A stretch of 64,000 nucleotides of DNA from Aquabacterium sp. (GCA_023266355.1 JAHFQM010000001.1:310001-374000); one strand, 5' to 3'. Shown: positions 43,637 to 54,222, counted from the first letter of the stretch. The notes: generated by a model from the letters alone, not told the origin. Made by a program: numbers and translations.

Positions 43637-45493
43637 CGGGCCCGGGTACAGTGGCCCGAAGCTGTGGCGCTCGATGTCGGCCAGCTTGAGCTCGTCGTCG
43701 GCGCACAGCGGCAACACGGGGCCGGGCAGGTCCAGCTGCTGGATGAGCTGGCGGCACAGGCCGGGGCGCTGCGCTTCGGGCAGTTGCGGGCAGTCGATGA
43801 AGAGCAGGTAGGCGCGGCGCTGGCTGTGGTCTGGCAGGCGCCGCGTCACCAGCCAGGCGCGCGCGATGGGGCTGTGCCAGCCAAGCGCGGTGCGCACATC
43901 GTCCACCTCCAGCTCGTTGAGGTCGTGGCGGGAGAGGTGCTGGAACCAGGGCGGCGTGCACAGCGCGTCCCACACGGCATCGTCCTGGGCTTGGGCCTCC
44001 TTGAGGCGCTGGCGCCAGAGCTTGAGGTTGGCATCGTCCATCGCGGTGCCGGGCGCGGGGCGCTCCAGCCAAGCCACAGCCCTGCGTGCGGCCCAGCTGT
44101 GGTGGTCGGCGCCGGCCTGCCACAGGCGCTCCAGCCAGCCCAGACGCTCGGCCAGTGGTGCGTCTTCGCGCACCGACAGCAGGCCCCGCAGCGCGCCCGC
44201 GTGGGCGGGGTTGCGCGACAGCACCTGCGCGTACAGCGCGCCGGCGTCCACCTCGCTGTGCAGGCGGCGTTCGCAGGCGGCCCACATCGTCAGCTCGTCG
44301 CTGCCCAGGCTGTCGGCGCGCTCGCGCCAGCCTTGCACGCGGGCTTTCAGGCTTTGCTGGCGTTGGTGGTGGGCTTTCCAGGTGCTGGCGCGGTCGCGGC
44401 ACCAGGCCTGGTCGAAGCGCTGCACCCAGGCGTCGGCCTGCGCGCCCAGCAGGCCCAGCGCGCTTTTGCGCGACCACGTGGGCAAGCGCGCCGGTGCCGA
44501 CAGGGCGGCCAGCCGTTCCTTCAGCACCGGGTGGGTGTCGTCCACATGGCTCAACTGGCGCAGGGCTTTGCGCAAGGCTTCGTGTGCGAAGGCGTCGTCC
44601 GGGGGCGTGGCCAGCAAGTGGCGCAAGGCTTTGAGCGGGCCTTGGGGCAAGGGCTGGTCCGTGGCGCTTTGCCAGTGCTGGCGCCAGAAGTGCTCGGCCA
44701 TCCAACTGGACTTGACCTCGATTTCCACCAGCGCGGCCCCTGCGGTCTCGGCGCCCACCAGGCGCGCGGAGATGCGGTCGGCCTCGTACTCGTCCTGGCG
44801 GGCCAGGGCGAAGCTGCGCGCCAGGAAGCGCGGCACGTACCAGGCCATGAAGCGGCGGTTGAGCCAGGCGGCCGCACCGTCGTCTTCGGCGAGGTGCTCG
44901 TTCATGCGCGTCCAGCTCAGGCGGGTGCGGTAGATCCAGGCGGCGAAGCGGCCGTGGTTGCCGCGCAGGTGGCCGTATTCGTGGGCCAGCACGGCGCTCA
45001 GGCGGGGCACGTCCAGCGCCATCATCATCGGCAGGCCGATGCGCAGGCGGTTCACCGGGGCGCCTACCAGGCCCCAGCGCGGCACCTGCGAGATGCTGGC
45101 ATTGAAGCGATCGTCCAGCCAGACCTCGTCAAGCCGAGGGCCCTTCACCTTGCGGCGAACCTGCGACAGCAGCTTGAACAGGGCAGGGGCTTGCTCGGGC
45201 GTCAGGCGGTGGCCATCGGGTTGGGCGTCCAGGCGCACCCACAGCGCACGCAGGCTGGTCCAGCCCAGGCCGATGGCGCCCAGCAGCAGGAAGATCCACG
45301 CCATGCGGACGTGGCCCGAGCCGAGGTGCCGCAAGGCCCACAGGCCCACCATGGCTGCCGCGGCCAGGCTGCCCGCGATCCAGGCGTAACCCAGGGCCGC
45401 GAACAGGGCCACGCGGCGGCGGTAGCCCCTCGGGTCTTCGGCACTCAGGTACTCGTTGACGCGGACGTGGTGGACGAAGTCGGCGTGGTCCAT
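43610..45493 (-). CDS. Large M48-family metallopeptidase with C-terminal helical domain
   Basis: This 627-residue protein has two N-terminal membrane segments (about 30-55 and 65-85) and the zinc motif HEYGH at residues 171-175, with the third ligand in RQDEYEADR. The remaining 370 residues are helical and Trp/Ala/Leu-rich with TPR-like periodicity and carry no catalytic motif I recognise. ATG at 45493 is preferred over an upstream in-frame ATG at 45526. It is convergent with and overlaps the radical SAM gene by 27 bases. The target is unknown. Confidence 0.82.
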   Translation of the reverse strand: MDHADFVHHVRVNEYLSAEDPRGYRRRVALFAALGYAWIAGSLAAAAMVGLWALRHLGSGHVRMAWIFLLLGAIGLGWTSLRALWVRLDAQPDGHRLTPEQAPALFKLLSQVRRKVKGPRLDEVWLDDRFNASISQVPRWGLVGAPVNRLRIGLPMMMALDVPRLSAVLAHEYGHLRGNHGRFAAWIYRTRLSWTRMNEHLAEDDGAAAWLNRRFMAWYVPRFLARSFALARQDEYEADRISARLVGAETAGAALVEIEVKSSWMAEHFWRQHWQSATDQPLPQGPLKALRHLLATPPDDAFAHEALRKALRQLSHVDDTHPVLKERLAALSAPARLPTWSRKSALGLLGAQADAWVQRFDQAWCRDRASTWKAHHQRQQSLKARVQGWRERADSLGSDELTMWAACERRLHSEVDAGALYAQVLSRNPAHAGALRGLLSVREDAPLAERLGWLERLWQAGADHHSWAARRAVAWLERPAPGTAMDDANLKLWRQRLKEAQAQDDAVWDALCTPPWFQHLSRHDLNELEVDDVRTALGWHSPIARAWLVTRRLPDHSQRRAYLLFIDCPQLPEAQRPGLCRQLIQQLDLPGPVLPLCADDELKLADIERHSFGPLYPGPSEQAALPR

Positions 45494-45596
45494 GCGGCTT
45501 CCCTGGCATTTGTCGGTGTTCGCCAAGATTCAAGCACGTGGGCCCCAGCCTGTGCACGACTAGAATCCCGGGTTACGTTCCTCTTTTTGCACGACC

Positions 45597-47072
<1,476 letters not shown>

Positions 47073-47091
47073 CCTTCCGGAGACCCCACCC

Positions 47092-47409
47092 ATGACCACC
47101 ACCACCCTGGCCGGCACCATCGCCACCCAAGCCAATGTGTACTTCGACGGCAAGTGCGTCTCGCACACCGTGACCCTGGCCGACGGCGTGCGCAAGTCGG
47201 TTGGCGTCATCCTGCCGGCGACGCTGACCTTCAACACCGGCGCCCCCGAGATCATGGAAACCGTCGCGGGCAAGGCCACCATCAAGCTGGCCGGCGCCAG
47301 CGAGTGGCAGACCTACGGCCCCGGCGAAAGCTTCAACGTGCCGGGCAACTCGTCCTTCGAGATCAAGGTCGAGGGCGAGGCCTACCACTACATCTGCCAC
47401 TTCGGCTGA
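47092..47409 (+). CDS. ppnP: Pyrimidine/purine nucleoside phosphorylase PpnP
   Basis: PpnP (DUF1255) is a small cupin-like enzyme that phosphorolyses several nucleosides. The 105-residue product has the family pattern [38 protein letters not shown] and the C-terminal YHYICHF. It starts 19 bases after argG, with CCGGAG upstream as Shine-Dalgarno, so it is co-transcribed. A strong terminator follows. Confidence 0.93.
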   Translation: MTTTTLAGTIATQANVYFDGKCVSHTVTLADGVRKSVGVILPATLTFNTGAPEIMETVAGKATIKLAGASEWQTYGPGESFNVPGNSSFEIKVEGEAYHYICHFG

Positions 47410-47464
47410 TGCGCCCTGGAGGTCCGAGGCGCGCCGGCTGCGGTCGGCGCCATCGGACGCCATG

Positions 47465-47496
47465 AAAAAAGCCGCTGTGTTCGCAGCGGCTTTTTT
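47465..47496. terminator. Bidirectional rho-independent terminator
   Basis: AAAAAAGCCGCTG (47465-47477) pairs perfectly with CAGCGGCTTTTTT (47484-47496) around TGTTCG. The A-run and T-run allow it to stop argG-ppnP on the plus strand and the convergent secreted-protein gene on the minus strand. Confidence 0.92.
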
Positions 47497-47522
47497 GTGC
47501 CTGTGTGCCTCGTGGTGAGGGC

Positions 47523-48017
47523 TCAGAACTTCGGCGGTGGCAGCTCGTCCGGGTCCACCACGTCGCAGTCCATGCGCACAGTGCCGATGAGGTCGTCGTT
47601 GAAGTCCAGCAGCTGGCCTTCCAGGCTGCCATCCTGGCGGTCGATGGCCAGGCGGATGGTGGCCAGGCGCTTGAGGTTGGGTTGCCAGACGACCCAGTGG
47701 CCACGCAGCCAGTCCTCGTAGTAATGAGTGCCCGGCTGACGCAGCTTGTACAGCATCGTGTAGGCCACGGGCGTGGGCGTGTAGTGCAGGCGCTCGCCCA
47801 CGGGCAGCACGTTGGAGCGCTGGATCAGCGCCATGTTGTTGCTGTCCCGCAGGGCCAGCTCCAGCTGCGAAGCCTTGGATTTGCCCGCGGCCGTCACCTG
47901 CCCGCTGCACTTCAGGTAGAGGTTGTATTCGGCGGCCGATGCCGCGCCCATGGCAGCCCCCCAGACCAGCAGGGCCGTGGCCAAGCCACGCAGGGTGAAA
48001 GGTGTGCGCATCTGCAT
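47523..48017 (-). CDS. Hypothetical secreted protein
   Basis: The 164-residue product has a signal peptide (LRGLATALLVWGAAMGAASA, cleavage near residue 28) and then a beta-rich, moderately acidic body with one cysteine in LYLKCSGQVT and one in MDCDVV, which may form a disulfide. I do not recognise a domain. It begins at ATG 48017, where GGAG lies 6 bases upstream. It is 20 bases after the CsgG-like gene and shares its operon and terminator, which suggests a linked envelope role. Confidence 0.75.
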   Translation of the reverse strand: MQMRTPFTLRGLATALLVWGAAMGAASAAEYNLYLKCSGQVTAAGKSKASQLELALRDSNNMALIQRSNVLPVGERLHYTPTPVAYTMLYKLRQPGTHYYEDWLRGHWVVWQPNLKRLATIRLAIDRQDGSLEGQLLDFNDDLIGTVRMDCDVVDPDELPPPKF

Positions 48018-48037
48018 CTGGGGGCTCCTGCGTCAGG

Positions 48038-48982
48038 TCACTTCTTGGTGGCGGTGCCGGTGCCTGTGGATTTGGCCGCCGGCTTGGACACGGGCTTGCT
48101 GGCCGGCTTCGGGTTGTTGGCGGCATCGACTTCCTTCGATGCGGCCGTTTCGCCACCCGACACGCCAAGTCGGCCGCCGGTGCCCAGGCCACCCTTGACG
48201 GTTTGCGCCTTGTAGTTGCGCAGGGCCTTGACCATCTGGTTGAAGGAGTCGGCGAACGCGGCCGTGATGACCTTGCCTTCCGGTGTCTTGGCGAAACCGC
48301 CACCGCCGCCGAAGCCGCCGCCACCGAAGGCCGCGCCAAAGATGCCGAAGTCGAAGTTGCCCGACGTGCCCTCGGCCGCCGCGATCTGCACGCCGGAGCG
48401 GTTGTCGATCAGCAGCAGGGTGGTGGACGCCTCGTTCTTGCTGACGCTGCCCGCCAGCAGGCCGACCATGCCCAGGCCGCCGCTGAAGCCACCCAGGCCG
48501 CCACCGCCGCCACCGGTCTTGCCGGAGAACTGGATGGACGGGCTCATGGTGTAGTCGGCCGCGACCATCTGGCCCTTCTGGAAGTTGCTGCCGGCGCGGC
48601 TTTCCTCGCCACGGGCGAATTCGCGCTCGCGCATCATGTTGTTGAGCGACTTGCCGCGCTCGACGATGACGAAGCAGTTGGACTGCTGGATCATCAGGCG
48701 CAGCACCGGCGTGGTCGAACCCAGGCGGTACTGCTGCAGGGTGATGTACCAGGGCGCGGCCGTGTCTTCTTCGATGGCCAGGGTGCCCAGGGACTCGGGG
48801 CAACGCTCCAGGCTGCTGTTGTTGTTCTCGGCCGTGCCGCCGCCTGCTGCACCGCTGACCGTGCCCTTGTTGCCGCCCAGCGAGGGGTCGGTGGCACAGC
48901 CAGACATCAGCGCCATGGCGGCGACCGTGGCCAGGGTCAGGGCGGACAGCCCCAGGGAAGAACGATGGCGGACACTGGACAT
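48038..48982 (-). CDS. CsgG/HfaB-like lipoprotein
   Basis: The 314-residue product is a lipoprotein: lipobox LMSGC with Cys29. The body resembles the CsgG family, with LRLMIQQSNCFVIVERGKSL, NNMMREREFARGEE and QMVAADYTMSPSIQF in the expected order, and STTLLLIDNRSGVQIA later. Two glycine-rich stretches (about 158-170 and 218-228) and a Lys/Pro/Ala-rich tail are unusual. CsgG members form outer-membrane secretion pores for curli; no csgA, csgB or csgE is nearby, so the cargo is unknown. An AGGAG precedes the ATG and a promoter is visible. Confidence 0.75.
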   Translation of the reverse strand: MSSVRHRSSLGLSALTLATVAAMALMSGCATDPSLGGNKGTVSGAAGGGTAENNNSSLERCPESLGTLAIEEDTAAPWYITLQQYRLGSTTPVLRLMIQQSNCFVIVERGKSLNNMMREREFARGEESRAGSNFQKGQMVAADYTMSPSIQFSGKTGGGGGGLGGFSGGLGMVGLLAGSVSKNEASTTLLLIDNRSGVQIAAAEGTSGNFDFGIFGAAFGGGGFGGGGGFAKTPEGKVITAAFADSFNQMVKALRNYKAQTVKGGLGTGGRLGVSGGETAASKEVDAANNPKPASKPVSKPAAKSTGTGTATKK

Positions 48983-49032
48983 GGGTTCTCCTGAAACGGT
49001 GACAAAGGCAACACAAAGCAGCTTTTCGCTGC

Positions 49033-49061
49033 AGTGTAGCGTTTGAAAATGTCACATCCAA
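49033..49061 (-). promoter_or_regulatory. Sigma-70-type promoter of the CsgG-like operon
   Basis: On the minus strand TTGGAT (49061-49056) and TACACT (49038-49033) are separated by exactly 17 bases. Transcription would begin near 49026, about 45 bases before the start codon. A small hairpin (GCAGC-GAAAA-GCTGC, 49032-49018) lies at the beginning of the leader. Confidence 0.6.
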
Positions 49062-49091
49062 GCGCTGTTTCTGCCTTGCCGAAGCACCCCC

Positions 49092-50120
49092 CTAGATCAC
49101 CACCGGCTCGGGCTCCAGGCGGATGCCAAACCGGCCGTACACGCTTTCCTGGATGGCGCGCGCCAGCGTCACCACCTCGGCGCCACGGGCGTCACCGCGG
49201 TTGACCAGCACCAGGGCCTGCTTGTCATAGACGCCAGCCTGGCCCACCGTCTTGCCCTTCCAGCCGCAGGCATCGATCATCCAGCCCGCGGCCAGCTTGA
49301 AGTTGCCGTCCGGCATGGGGTAATGGACGATTTCCGGGTCGCGCTGGATGATGTCGCGGCACTGCTCTGGCGTCACCACCGGGTTCTTGAAGAAGCTGCC
49401 GGCATTGCCGATGACGGCCGGGTCGGGCAGCTTGGCGCGGCGCACGGCCACCACCCAGTCGAAGATCTGGCGGGCGCTGGGCGCGGTGATGCCGGTTTCA
49501 GCGACCTTGCGCTCCAGCTCGGCGTAGCCCAGCATGGGTTGCCACGGACGCGGCAGGCGCAGGCGCACCCGCGTGATGACGGTTTTGCCGGCCAGGGCCT
49601 GCTTGAAGAGGCTGTCGCGGTAGTCGAAGCGGCAGGTCGGGCCGTCCAGCGTGATGGTGCGGCCGGTCATGAGGTCCACCGCGTCCAGGGACTCGAAGCG
49701 GTCTTTCAGCTCGATGCCGTAGGCGCCGATGTTCTGCACTGGCGCCGCGCCCACCGTGCCGGGGATGAGCGCCATGTTCTCCAGACCGGGCAGGTCGTTG
49801 TCCAGGCACCAGCTCACCAGGTCGTGCCAACGCTCACCGGCGCCGGCTTCGACGATCCAGGCGTCCTCACGCGTTTCGAGCAGGCGCAGGCCCGGCACTT
49901 CGACCTTCAGCACGACGGGCTTGATGTCCTGCGTGAGGATCAGGTTGCTGCCGCCGCCCAGGATGAACTTCGGCGCGCGGCCCAGTTCGGGGTCATCGAC
50001 CACGCGCCGCACGTCCGCCTCGCTGCGGATGCGCACCAAGGTGTGCGCCATGCAGGGCAGGGCGAAGGTGTTGTAAGGCTTGAGATTGACGCCGCGTTCG
50101 ACGGCCAGGGCGCTGTGCAT
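49092..50120 (-). CDS. murB: UDP-N-acetylenolpyruvoylglucosamine reductase
   Basis: MurB reduces the enolpyruvyl group to lactate in peptidoglycan precursor synthesis using FAD and NADPH. The 342-residue type I enzyme has [30 protein letters not shown] and the catalytic serine in [15 protein letters not shown] at 50120 is chosen, as the frame above it overlaps the divergent yajQ gene. No Shine-Dalgarno precedes it; a -10-like element is close instead. It is 109 bases from the CsgG-like gene. Confidence 0.95.
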   Translation of the reverse strand: MHSALAVERGVNLKPYNTFALPCMAHTLVRIRSEADVRRVVDDPELGRAPKFILGGGSNLILTQDIKPVVLKVEVPGLRLLETREDAWIVEAGAGERWHDLVSWCLDNDLPGLENMALIPGTVGAAPVQNIGAYGIELKDRFESLDAVDLMTGRTITLDGPTCRFDYRDSLFKQALAGKTVITRVRLRLPRPWQPMLGYAELERKVAETGITAPSARQIFDWVVAVRRAKLPDPAVIGNAGSFFKNPVVTPEQCRDIIQRDPEIVHYPMPDGNFKLAAGWMIDACGWKGKTVGQAGVYDKQALVLVNRGDARGAEVVTLARAIQESVYGRFGIRLEPEPVVI

Positions 50121-50126
50121 GCGAGA

Positions 50127-50132
50127 ATTTTC
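50127..50132 (-). promoter_or_regulatory. -10-like hexamer 6 bases before murB
   Basis: The minus strand reads TGC-GAAAAT, then six bases, then the murB ATG. The TG one base before the hexamer gives an extended -10 character. There is no Shine-Dalgarno between. Confidence 0.35.
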
Positions 50133-50171
50133 GCAGACAACAGACGCAGCAGACCCTCTCGGAGAACACAC

Positions 50172-50663
50172 ATGCCCAGTTTTGACACCAAGCTCGACCC
50201 CAACCTGGACGCCGTCGGCAATGCCGTGGACACCACGTCCAAGGAGATCGGCACCCGCTTTGACTTCAAGGGCACCAGCGCCGCCGCCGAGTTCAAGAAG
50301 AAGGAAAAAGAAATCATCGTCTATGGCGACAGCGATTTCCAGATCGACCAAGTCCGCGATGTGCTCTACAACAAGCTGACCAAGCAGAAGGTGGACATCC
50401 GCTTCATGGACGTCGGCAAGGTCGAGAAAATCGGTGGTGACAAGGTCAAGCAGGTGGTGAAGGTCAAGGCCGGCATCGAGGCCGAGCTGGCCAAGCGCAT
50501 CACCAAGCTCATCAAGGACAGCAAGATCAAGGTCAATGCCAGCATCCAGGGCGAGGAAGTTCGCGTGCAAGGCAAGAACTTCGACGACCTGCAGGCGGCC
50601 CAGGCCCTGATCCGCAAAGAGATCGACGACGTGCCGCTGGATTTCGGCAACTACCGCGACTGA
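50172..50663 (+). CDS. yajQ: YajQ-family nucleotide-binding protein
   Basis: YajQ proteins are small double-ferredoxin-fold proteins that bind nucleotides; in Xanthomonas and Pseudomonas relatives bind cyclic-di-GMP. The 163-residue product begins [20 protein letters not shown] and ends PLDFGNYRD, both signatures of the family. ATG at 50172 has GGAG 7 bases upstream. It is divergent from murB with only 51 bases between starts. Confidence 0.95.
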   Translation: MPSFDTKLDPNLDAVGNAVDTTSKEIGTRFDFKGTSAAAEFKKKEKEIIVYGDSDFQIDQVRDVLYNKLTKQKVDIRFMDVGKVEKIGGDKVKQVVKVKAGIEAELAKRITKLIKDSKIKVNASIQGEEVRVQGKNFDDLQAAQALIRKEIDDVPLDFGNYRD

Positions 50664-50740
50664 TCAGCGACTGAGCCAGGGCTGGCCGCTCAAGGCTGGC
50701 GGGAGCGCTGCACCCTGCAGCCCACGAACACAACAAGGGG

Positions 50741-51466
50741 ATGGCTGTGAAGGTGAATGACGCGGATGCCGTGAAGGGCGCCAGGGCTGCTCGCAGGGGT
50801 GCACAGACGCTGGCGACAGCCAGGCTGCTGGGCCTGCCTTTGGTGTGGATGCTGGCCTTGGTGAGCGCACCGGCCTGGGCCCAAAGCGTGGCCATGACCG
50901 GCAGCATGGGCAGCAAGGCCTTGCTGGTGGTCAACGGCGGGGCGCCCAAGGCCCTGGCCGCAGGCGACACCCACCAGGGCGTGAAGGTGCTGAGCGTCGG
51001 GGCCGAGCAGGCCACGGTGGAGGTCGGCGGCAAGCGCCAGACCGTGACGCTGGGCGGCGCGCCGGTCAGCGTGGGCGGCGGCGGTGGTGGGGGCGGCGGC
51101 AGCCAGATCGTGTTGACGGCCAGCTCGGGCGGCCACTTCCTGACGCTGGGCAGCATCAACGGGCGCAGCACGCAGTTCATGGTGGACACCGGCGCCACCA
51201 GCGTGGCCATGGGGGCCGACGAGGCCCGCCACATGGGCATCGACTTCGAAAAAGCCCCGCGTCTGGCCGGTAGCACGGCCAATGGCACGGTCTGGATGTA
51301 CCGCGTCAAGCTGCGCTCGGTGCGCATCCAGGACGTGGAGGTGAATGAAGTGGACGCGGTCGTGGTGCCGCAGGGCATGCCGCACGTGCTGCTGGGCAAC
51401 AGCTTCCTGACGCGTTTTCAGATGAAACGCGACAACGACGTGATGACGCTGACGCGGCGGTACTGA
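50741..51466 (+). CDS. Secreted retropepsin-like aspartic protease (clan AA)
   Basis: The 241-residue product has a long basic leader and a signal peptide ending at PAWA (about residue 47). After a beta-rich segment and a run of nine glycines (112-120) comes a single-domain aspartic protease: FMVDTGATSVAMG has the catalytic Asp149-Thr-Gly, and HVLLGNSFLTRF is the conserved C-terminal motif of the TIGR02281-type family. It would dimerise to be active and lies in the periplasm. The start may be a later codon than the ATG used. It stands 77 bases after yajQ. Confidence 0.85.
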   Translation: MAVKVNDADAVKGARAARRGAQTLATARLLGLPLVWMLALVSAPAWAQSVAMTGSMGSKALLVVNGGAPKALAAGDTHQGVKVLSVGAEQATVEVGGKRQTVTLGGAPVSVGGGGGGGGGSQIVLTASSGGHFLTLGSINGRSTQFMVDTGATSVAMGADEARHMGIDFEKAPRLAGSTANGTVWMYRVKLRSVRIQDVEVNEVDAVVVPQGMPHVLLGNSFLTRFQMKRDNDVMTLTRRY

Positions 51467-51479
51467 GGGCGGTGCGGCG

Positions 51480-52361
51480 TCAGGCGGCGCGCTGGGCGCC
51501 GTTGCCACTGGCGCCTTGGGCACCGTTCGCGCGGCCATGTGTTTTGCGCTGCAACTGGGCCAGCTCGACGGGGTCGTGGGCGCAGAACAGCGTGACCTCG
51601 TCGCCATGCGCTTGCTTGAGCGCGTGCAGGCGCTGCTGGTTGGCGCGGCGCTGGACGCCATCCATCTGCACCAGGTTCTGGAACACCTTCAGGCCGAAGG
51701 TGCAGTGCGGGTCGGCGTCCATTTCACCTCGGTAGAAGTAGGCGTCGCCGCAGTGCAGCAGCCAGCCCTCGTCGGTGCGCACGGCCACGCCGCAGTGGCC
51801 CTGGGTGTGGCCGGTCAGCGGCACCAGCAGCACCTCTTCGTCGGTGTCGGGCAGCGCGCGGATGGCGTCAAAGCCCAGCCAGTGTTCGCCGCTCACATCG
51901 TGTTCGGCCCACTTCGGCCCGTGCGCCCACTGTGCGGGCACGTAGCGACCCTTTTCCTGCAGGCTGGCGCGCGCCGTGGCGGCTTGCAACTCGCGGGTGA
52001 AGACGTGCACCTGCGCCTGGGGGAAGTCGCTCAGGCCGCCAGCGTGGTCGAGGTCGAGGTGGGTGGGCACGATGTGCTGCACGTCGCGCGGGTCCAGGCC
52101 CAGTTCGCGGATCTGGTGCAGCGCGGTTTCCTGCATCAGCAGGCGCGGTCGCGTCACCGCGTTGAACAGGGTGCCCAGGCGGCCCGGGTGGGCCACATCG
52201 CCCGTGCCCAGGCCCGTGTCCACCAGGATCAGGCCGTTGCGCCCCTCGATGAGCAGGCAGTGGCAGCACATGTGGCCCGAGGCCAGCCAACCGCCGTCGC
52301 CATTGATCAAACGACGCCCAAGTGGGCACATGGAGCCGCAATTCAGGTGGTGAACGCGCAT
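51480..52361 (-). CDS. Metallo-beta-lactamase-fold hydrolase (AHL-lactonase-like)
   Basis: The 293-residue product has the MBL core: LILVDTGLGTGD, the metal motif THLDLDHAGG (His101, Asp103, Asp105, His106), LTGHTQGHCGV and a later LHCGDAYF. The usual second histidine of HxHxDH is Asp103, which occurs in a subset of MBL hydrolases. The start MRVHHLNCGSMCP is typical of this subset. The C-terminus is a Gly/Ala/Gln tail. It is convergent with the retropepsin gene (13-base gap) and divergent from the pseudouridine synthase gene. Confidence 0.85.
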   Translation of the reverse strand: MRVHHLNCGSMCPLGRRLINGDGGWLASGHMCCHCLLIEGRNGLILVDTGLGTGDVAHPGRLGTLFNAVTRPRLLMQETALHQIRELGLDPRDVQHIVPTHLDLDHAGGLSDFPQAQVHVFTRELQAATARASLQEKGRYVPAQWAHGPKWAEHDVSGEHWLGFDAIRALPDTDEEVLLVPLTGHTQGHCGVAVRTDEGWLLHCGDAYFYRGEMDADPHCTFGLKVFQNLVQMDGVQRRANQQRLHALKQAHGDEVTLFCAHDPVELAQLQRKTHGRANGAQGASGNGAQRAA

Positions 52362-52440
52362 GCCGTCAATGCAGGAAGCCAAGGTGATGTGCATCATGGC
52401 AGCACAATCGGGGTTTGACCAGCGTCTGTCTTTGCCTGCC

Positions 52441-53211
52441 ATGCCTCCCCGCACCCGCCTGCCTGCCGGCCACGAACTCCTCTCCCAGATCCTGTTTGCC
52501 CAGGGCTTTGGCGAACGCCGCGTTTGCGACGGCCTCGTCCTCAAAGGGCTGGTGAAGGTGAATGGCGAGGTGGTGGACGACCCCGATGCCGTTTTCCCCG
52601 AAGACCGCCTGGTGCTCGATGTCGATGGCCTGCCCTGGGTGACCCACGTGAAGGCCCTGGTGATGCTGCACAAGCCGGCGGGTTACGAGTGCTCGCTCAA
52701 ACCGGGCGCCTGGCCGGGCGTGCACAACCTGCTGCCGGTGCCGCTGCGCCGCCGGGGCCTGCAGCCTGTGGGCCGGCTCGACCAGGACACCACCGGCTTG
52801 CTGCTGCTGACCGACGACGGCCCGTTGCTGCACAAGCTGACCTCGCCCAAGAAGAACGTGCCCAAGGTCTATGAAGTGAGCTGCAAGCACCCCGTCACGC
52901 AGGCCATGTGCGACAAGCTGCTCAAGGGCGTGGTGCTGGACGACGACCCGGAGCCCGTGGCCGCCCATGCGGCCGAGCGCATCTTGCCGCCGTCTGTCGA
53001 TGGCACTCCGCCCGATGTGGACGCCGAAACCCTGCACCTGCGCCTGACCCTGCTGCAAGGCAAGTACCACCAGGTCAAGCGCATGGTGGCGGCCGTGGGC
53101 AACCGCGTCGAGGGCCTGCACCGCAGCAGCATCGGCCGCCTGGCCCTGCCCGAGGACCTGCCCGTGGGGCAATGGTGCTGGGTGGAAGATGTCGCCGTGG
53201 TGTTGCCTTGA
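52441..53211 (+). CDS. RsuA/RluE-family 16S/23S rRNA pseudouridine synthase
   Basis: The 256-residue product has an N-terminal S4 domain (ELLSQILFAQGFGERRVCDG) and the catalytic motif GRLDQDTTGLLLLTDDG, with the aspartate in LDQDTTG. The C-terminal GKYHQVKRMVAAVGNRVEGL and LHRSSIGRL follow the RsuA pattern. It modifies one uridine in rRNA; sequence alone does not decide between RsuA and RluE/RluB-like specificities. ATG at 52441 is used, but ATG at 52396 is possible. Confidence 0.88.
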   Translation: MPPRTRLPAGHELLSQILFAQGFGERRVCDGLVLKGLVKVNGEVVDDPDAVFPEDRLVLDVDGLPWVTHVKALVMLHKPAGYECSLKPGAWPGVHNLLPVPLRRRGLQPVGRLDQDTTGLLLLTDDGPLLHKLTSPKKNVPKVYEVSCKHPVTQAMCDKLLKGVVLDDDPEPVAAHAAERILPPSVDGTPPDVDAETLHLRLTLLQGKYHQVKRMVAAVGNRVEGLHRSSIGRLALPEDLPVGQWCWVEDVAVVLP

Positions 53212-53221
53212 GTGCAGCCCT

Positions 53222-53227
53222 GATAAT
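53222..53227 (+). promoter_or_regulatory. -10-like hexamer 8 bases before ribF
   Basis: GATAAT (in TGATAATCTG) is followed by eight bases and the ribF ATG at 53236, without a Shine-Dalgarno. It is close to the end of the preceding gene, so a separate ribF promoter is plausible. Confidence 0.4.
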
Positions 53228-53235
53228 CTGACCCC

Positions 53236-54222
53236 ATGCAAGTCTTTCGCGGGTTCCACCATGCGGCACTGGCCCCGGCCTGTGCCCTGACGATCGGCAA
53301 TTTCGATGGCGTCCACCGGGGGCACCAGGCCATGCTCGCCTTGCTGCGCAACGAAGCCCAGCACCGCGGCTTGCCCGCCACCGTGCTGACCTTCGAGCCG
53401 CACCCGCGCGACTACTTCGCCGCCCTGTCGGGCAAGCCCGAGCTGGCGCCCAGCCGCATCGCCACGTTGCGCGACAAGCTCTCCGAGCTGGAGCGCTGTG
53501 GCGTGGACCAGGTCGTGATCCTGCCTTTCGATCAGGCGCTGGCCTCGCTCAGCCCCGAGGCCTTCATCCAGCAGGTGCTGGTGGACGGCTTGCACGCGCG
53601 CTACGTGCTGGTGGGCGACGACTTCCGCTTTGGCGCCAAGCGCGTGGGCGACTACGCCATGCTGGACGCCGCCGGCGAGGCCTGCGGCTTCGATGTGGCC
53701 CGCATGTTGAGCTACGAGGTGCACGGTGTGCGCGTGTCGTCCTCGGTGGTGCGCGAGGCCCTGACCGCTGGCGACATGGCCCGCGTCGCCACGCTGCTTG
53801 GGCGCCCCTACACCGTCAGCGGCCACGTGGTGCATGGCGCCAAGCTGGGCCGCAGCCTGGATTGCCGCACGCTGAACGTGCGCTTCGGCCATGACAAGCC
53901 GGCCACCAGCGGCATCTTTGTGGTCCGCACCCACGGCCTGGCCGAACAGGCGCTGGATGGCGTGGCCAGCCTGGGCGTGCGGCCCACGGTGGAAGACGCC
54001 GGGCGCGTGCTGCTGGAGGTCCATTGCTTCGATTGGCCTGCCGAACTGGGGGTGGAGGGGGGCTACGGTAAAATCGTGCGCGTGGAACTCCTGCACAAAC
54101 TCCGAGACGAAGCCCGCTACGACGGGCTGGACGCTTTGCAGGCGGCCATCCACAAGGACATCGCCGACGCCAAGGCCTTTTTCCAGGCCCAGCATCGCCA
54201 GACCTCGCGCGACCGAATTTGA
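53236..54222 (+). CDS. ribF: Bifunctional riboflavin kinase/FAD synthetase
   Basis: RibF converts riboflavin to FMN and then FAD. The 328-residue product has the nucleotidyltransferase motif TIGNFDGVHRGHQ at about residues 16-28, VGDDFRFGAKRVGD, and the C-terminal kinase domain with SGHVVHGAKLGRSLDCRTLN and ASLGVRPTVE. It starts 24 bases after the pseudouridine synthase gene. ribF-ileS-lspA is a conserved gene order. Confidence 0.96.
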   Translation: MQVFRGFHHAALAPACALTIGNFDGVHRGHQAMLALLRNEAQHRGLPATVLTFEPHPRDYFAALSGKPELAPSRIATLRDKLSELERCGVDQVVILPFDQALASLSPEAFIQQVLVDGLHARYVLVGDDFRFGAKRVGDYAMLDAAGEACGFDVARMLSYEVHGVRVSSSVVREALTAGDMARVATLLGRPYTVSGHVVHGAKLGRSLDCRTLNVRFGHDKPATSGIFVVRTHGLAEQALDGVASLGVRPTVEDAGRVLLEVHCFDWPAELGVEGGYGKIVRVELLHKLRDEARYDGLDALQAAIHKDIADAKAFFQAQHRQTSRDRI

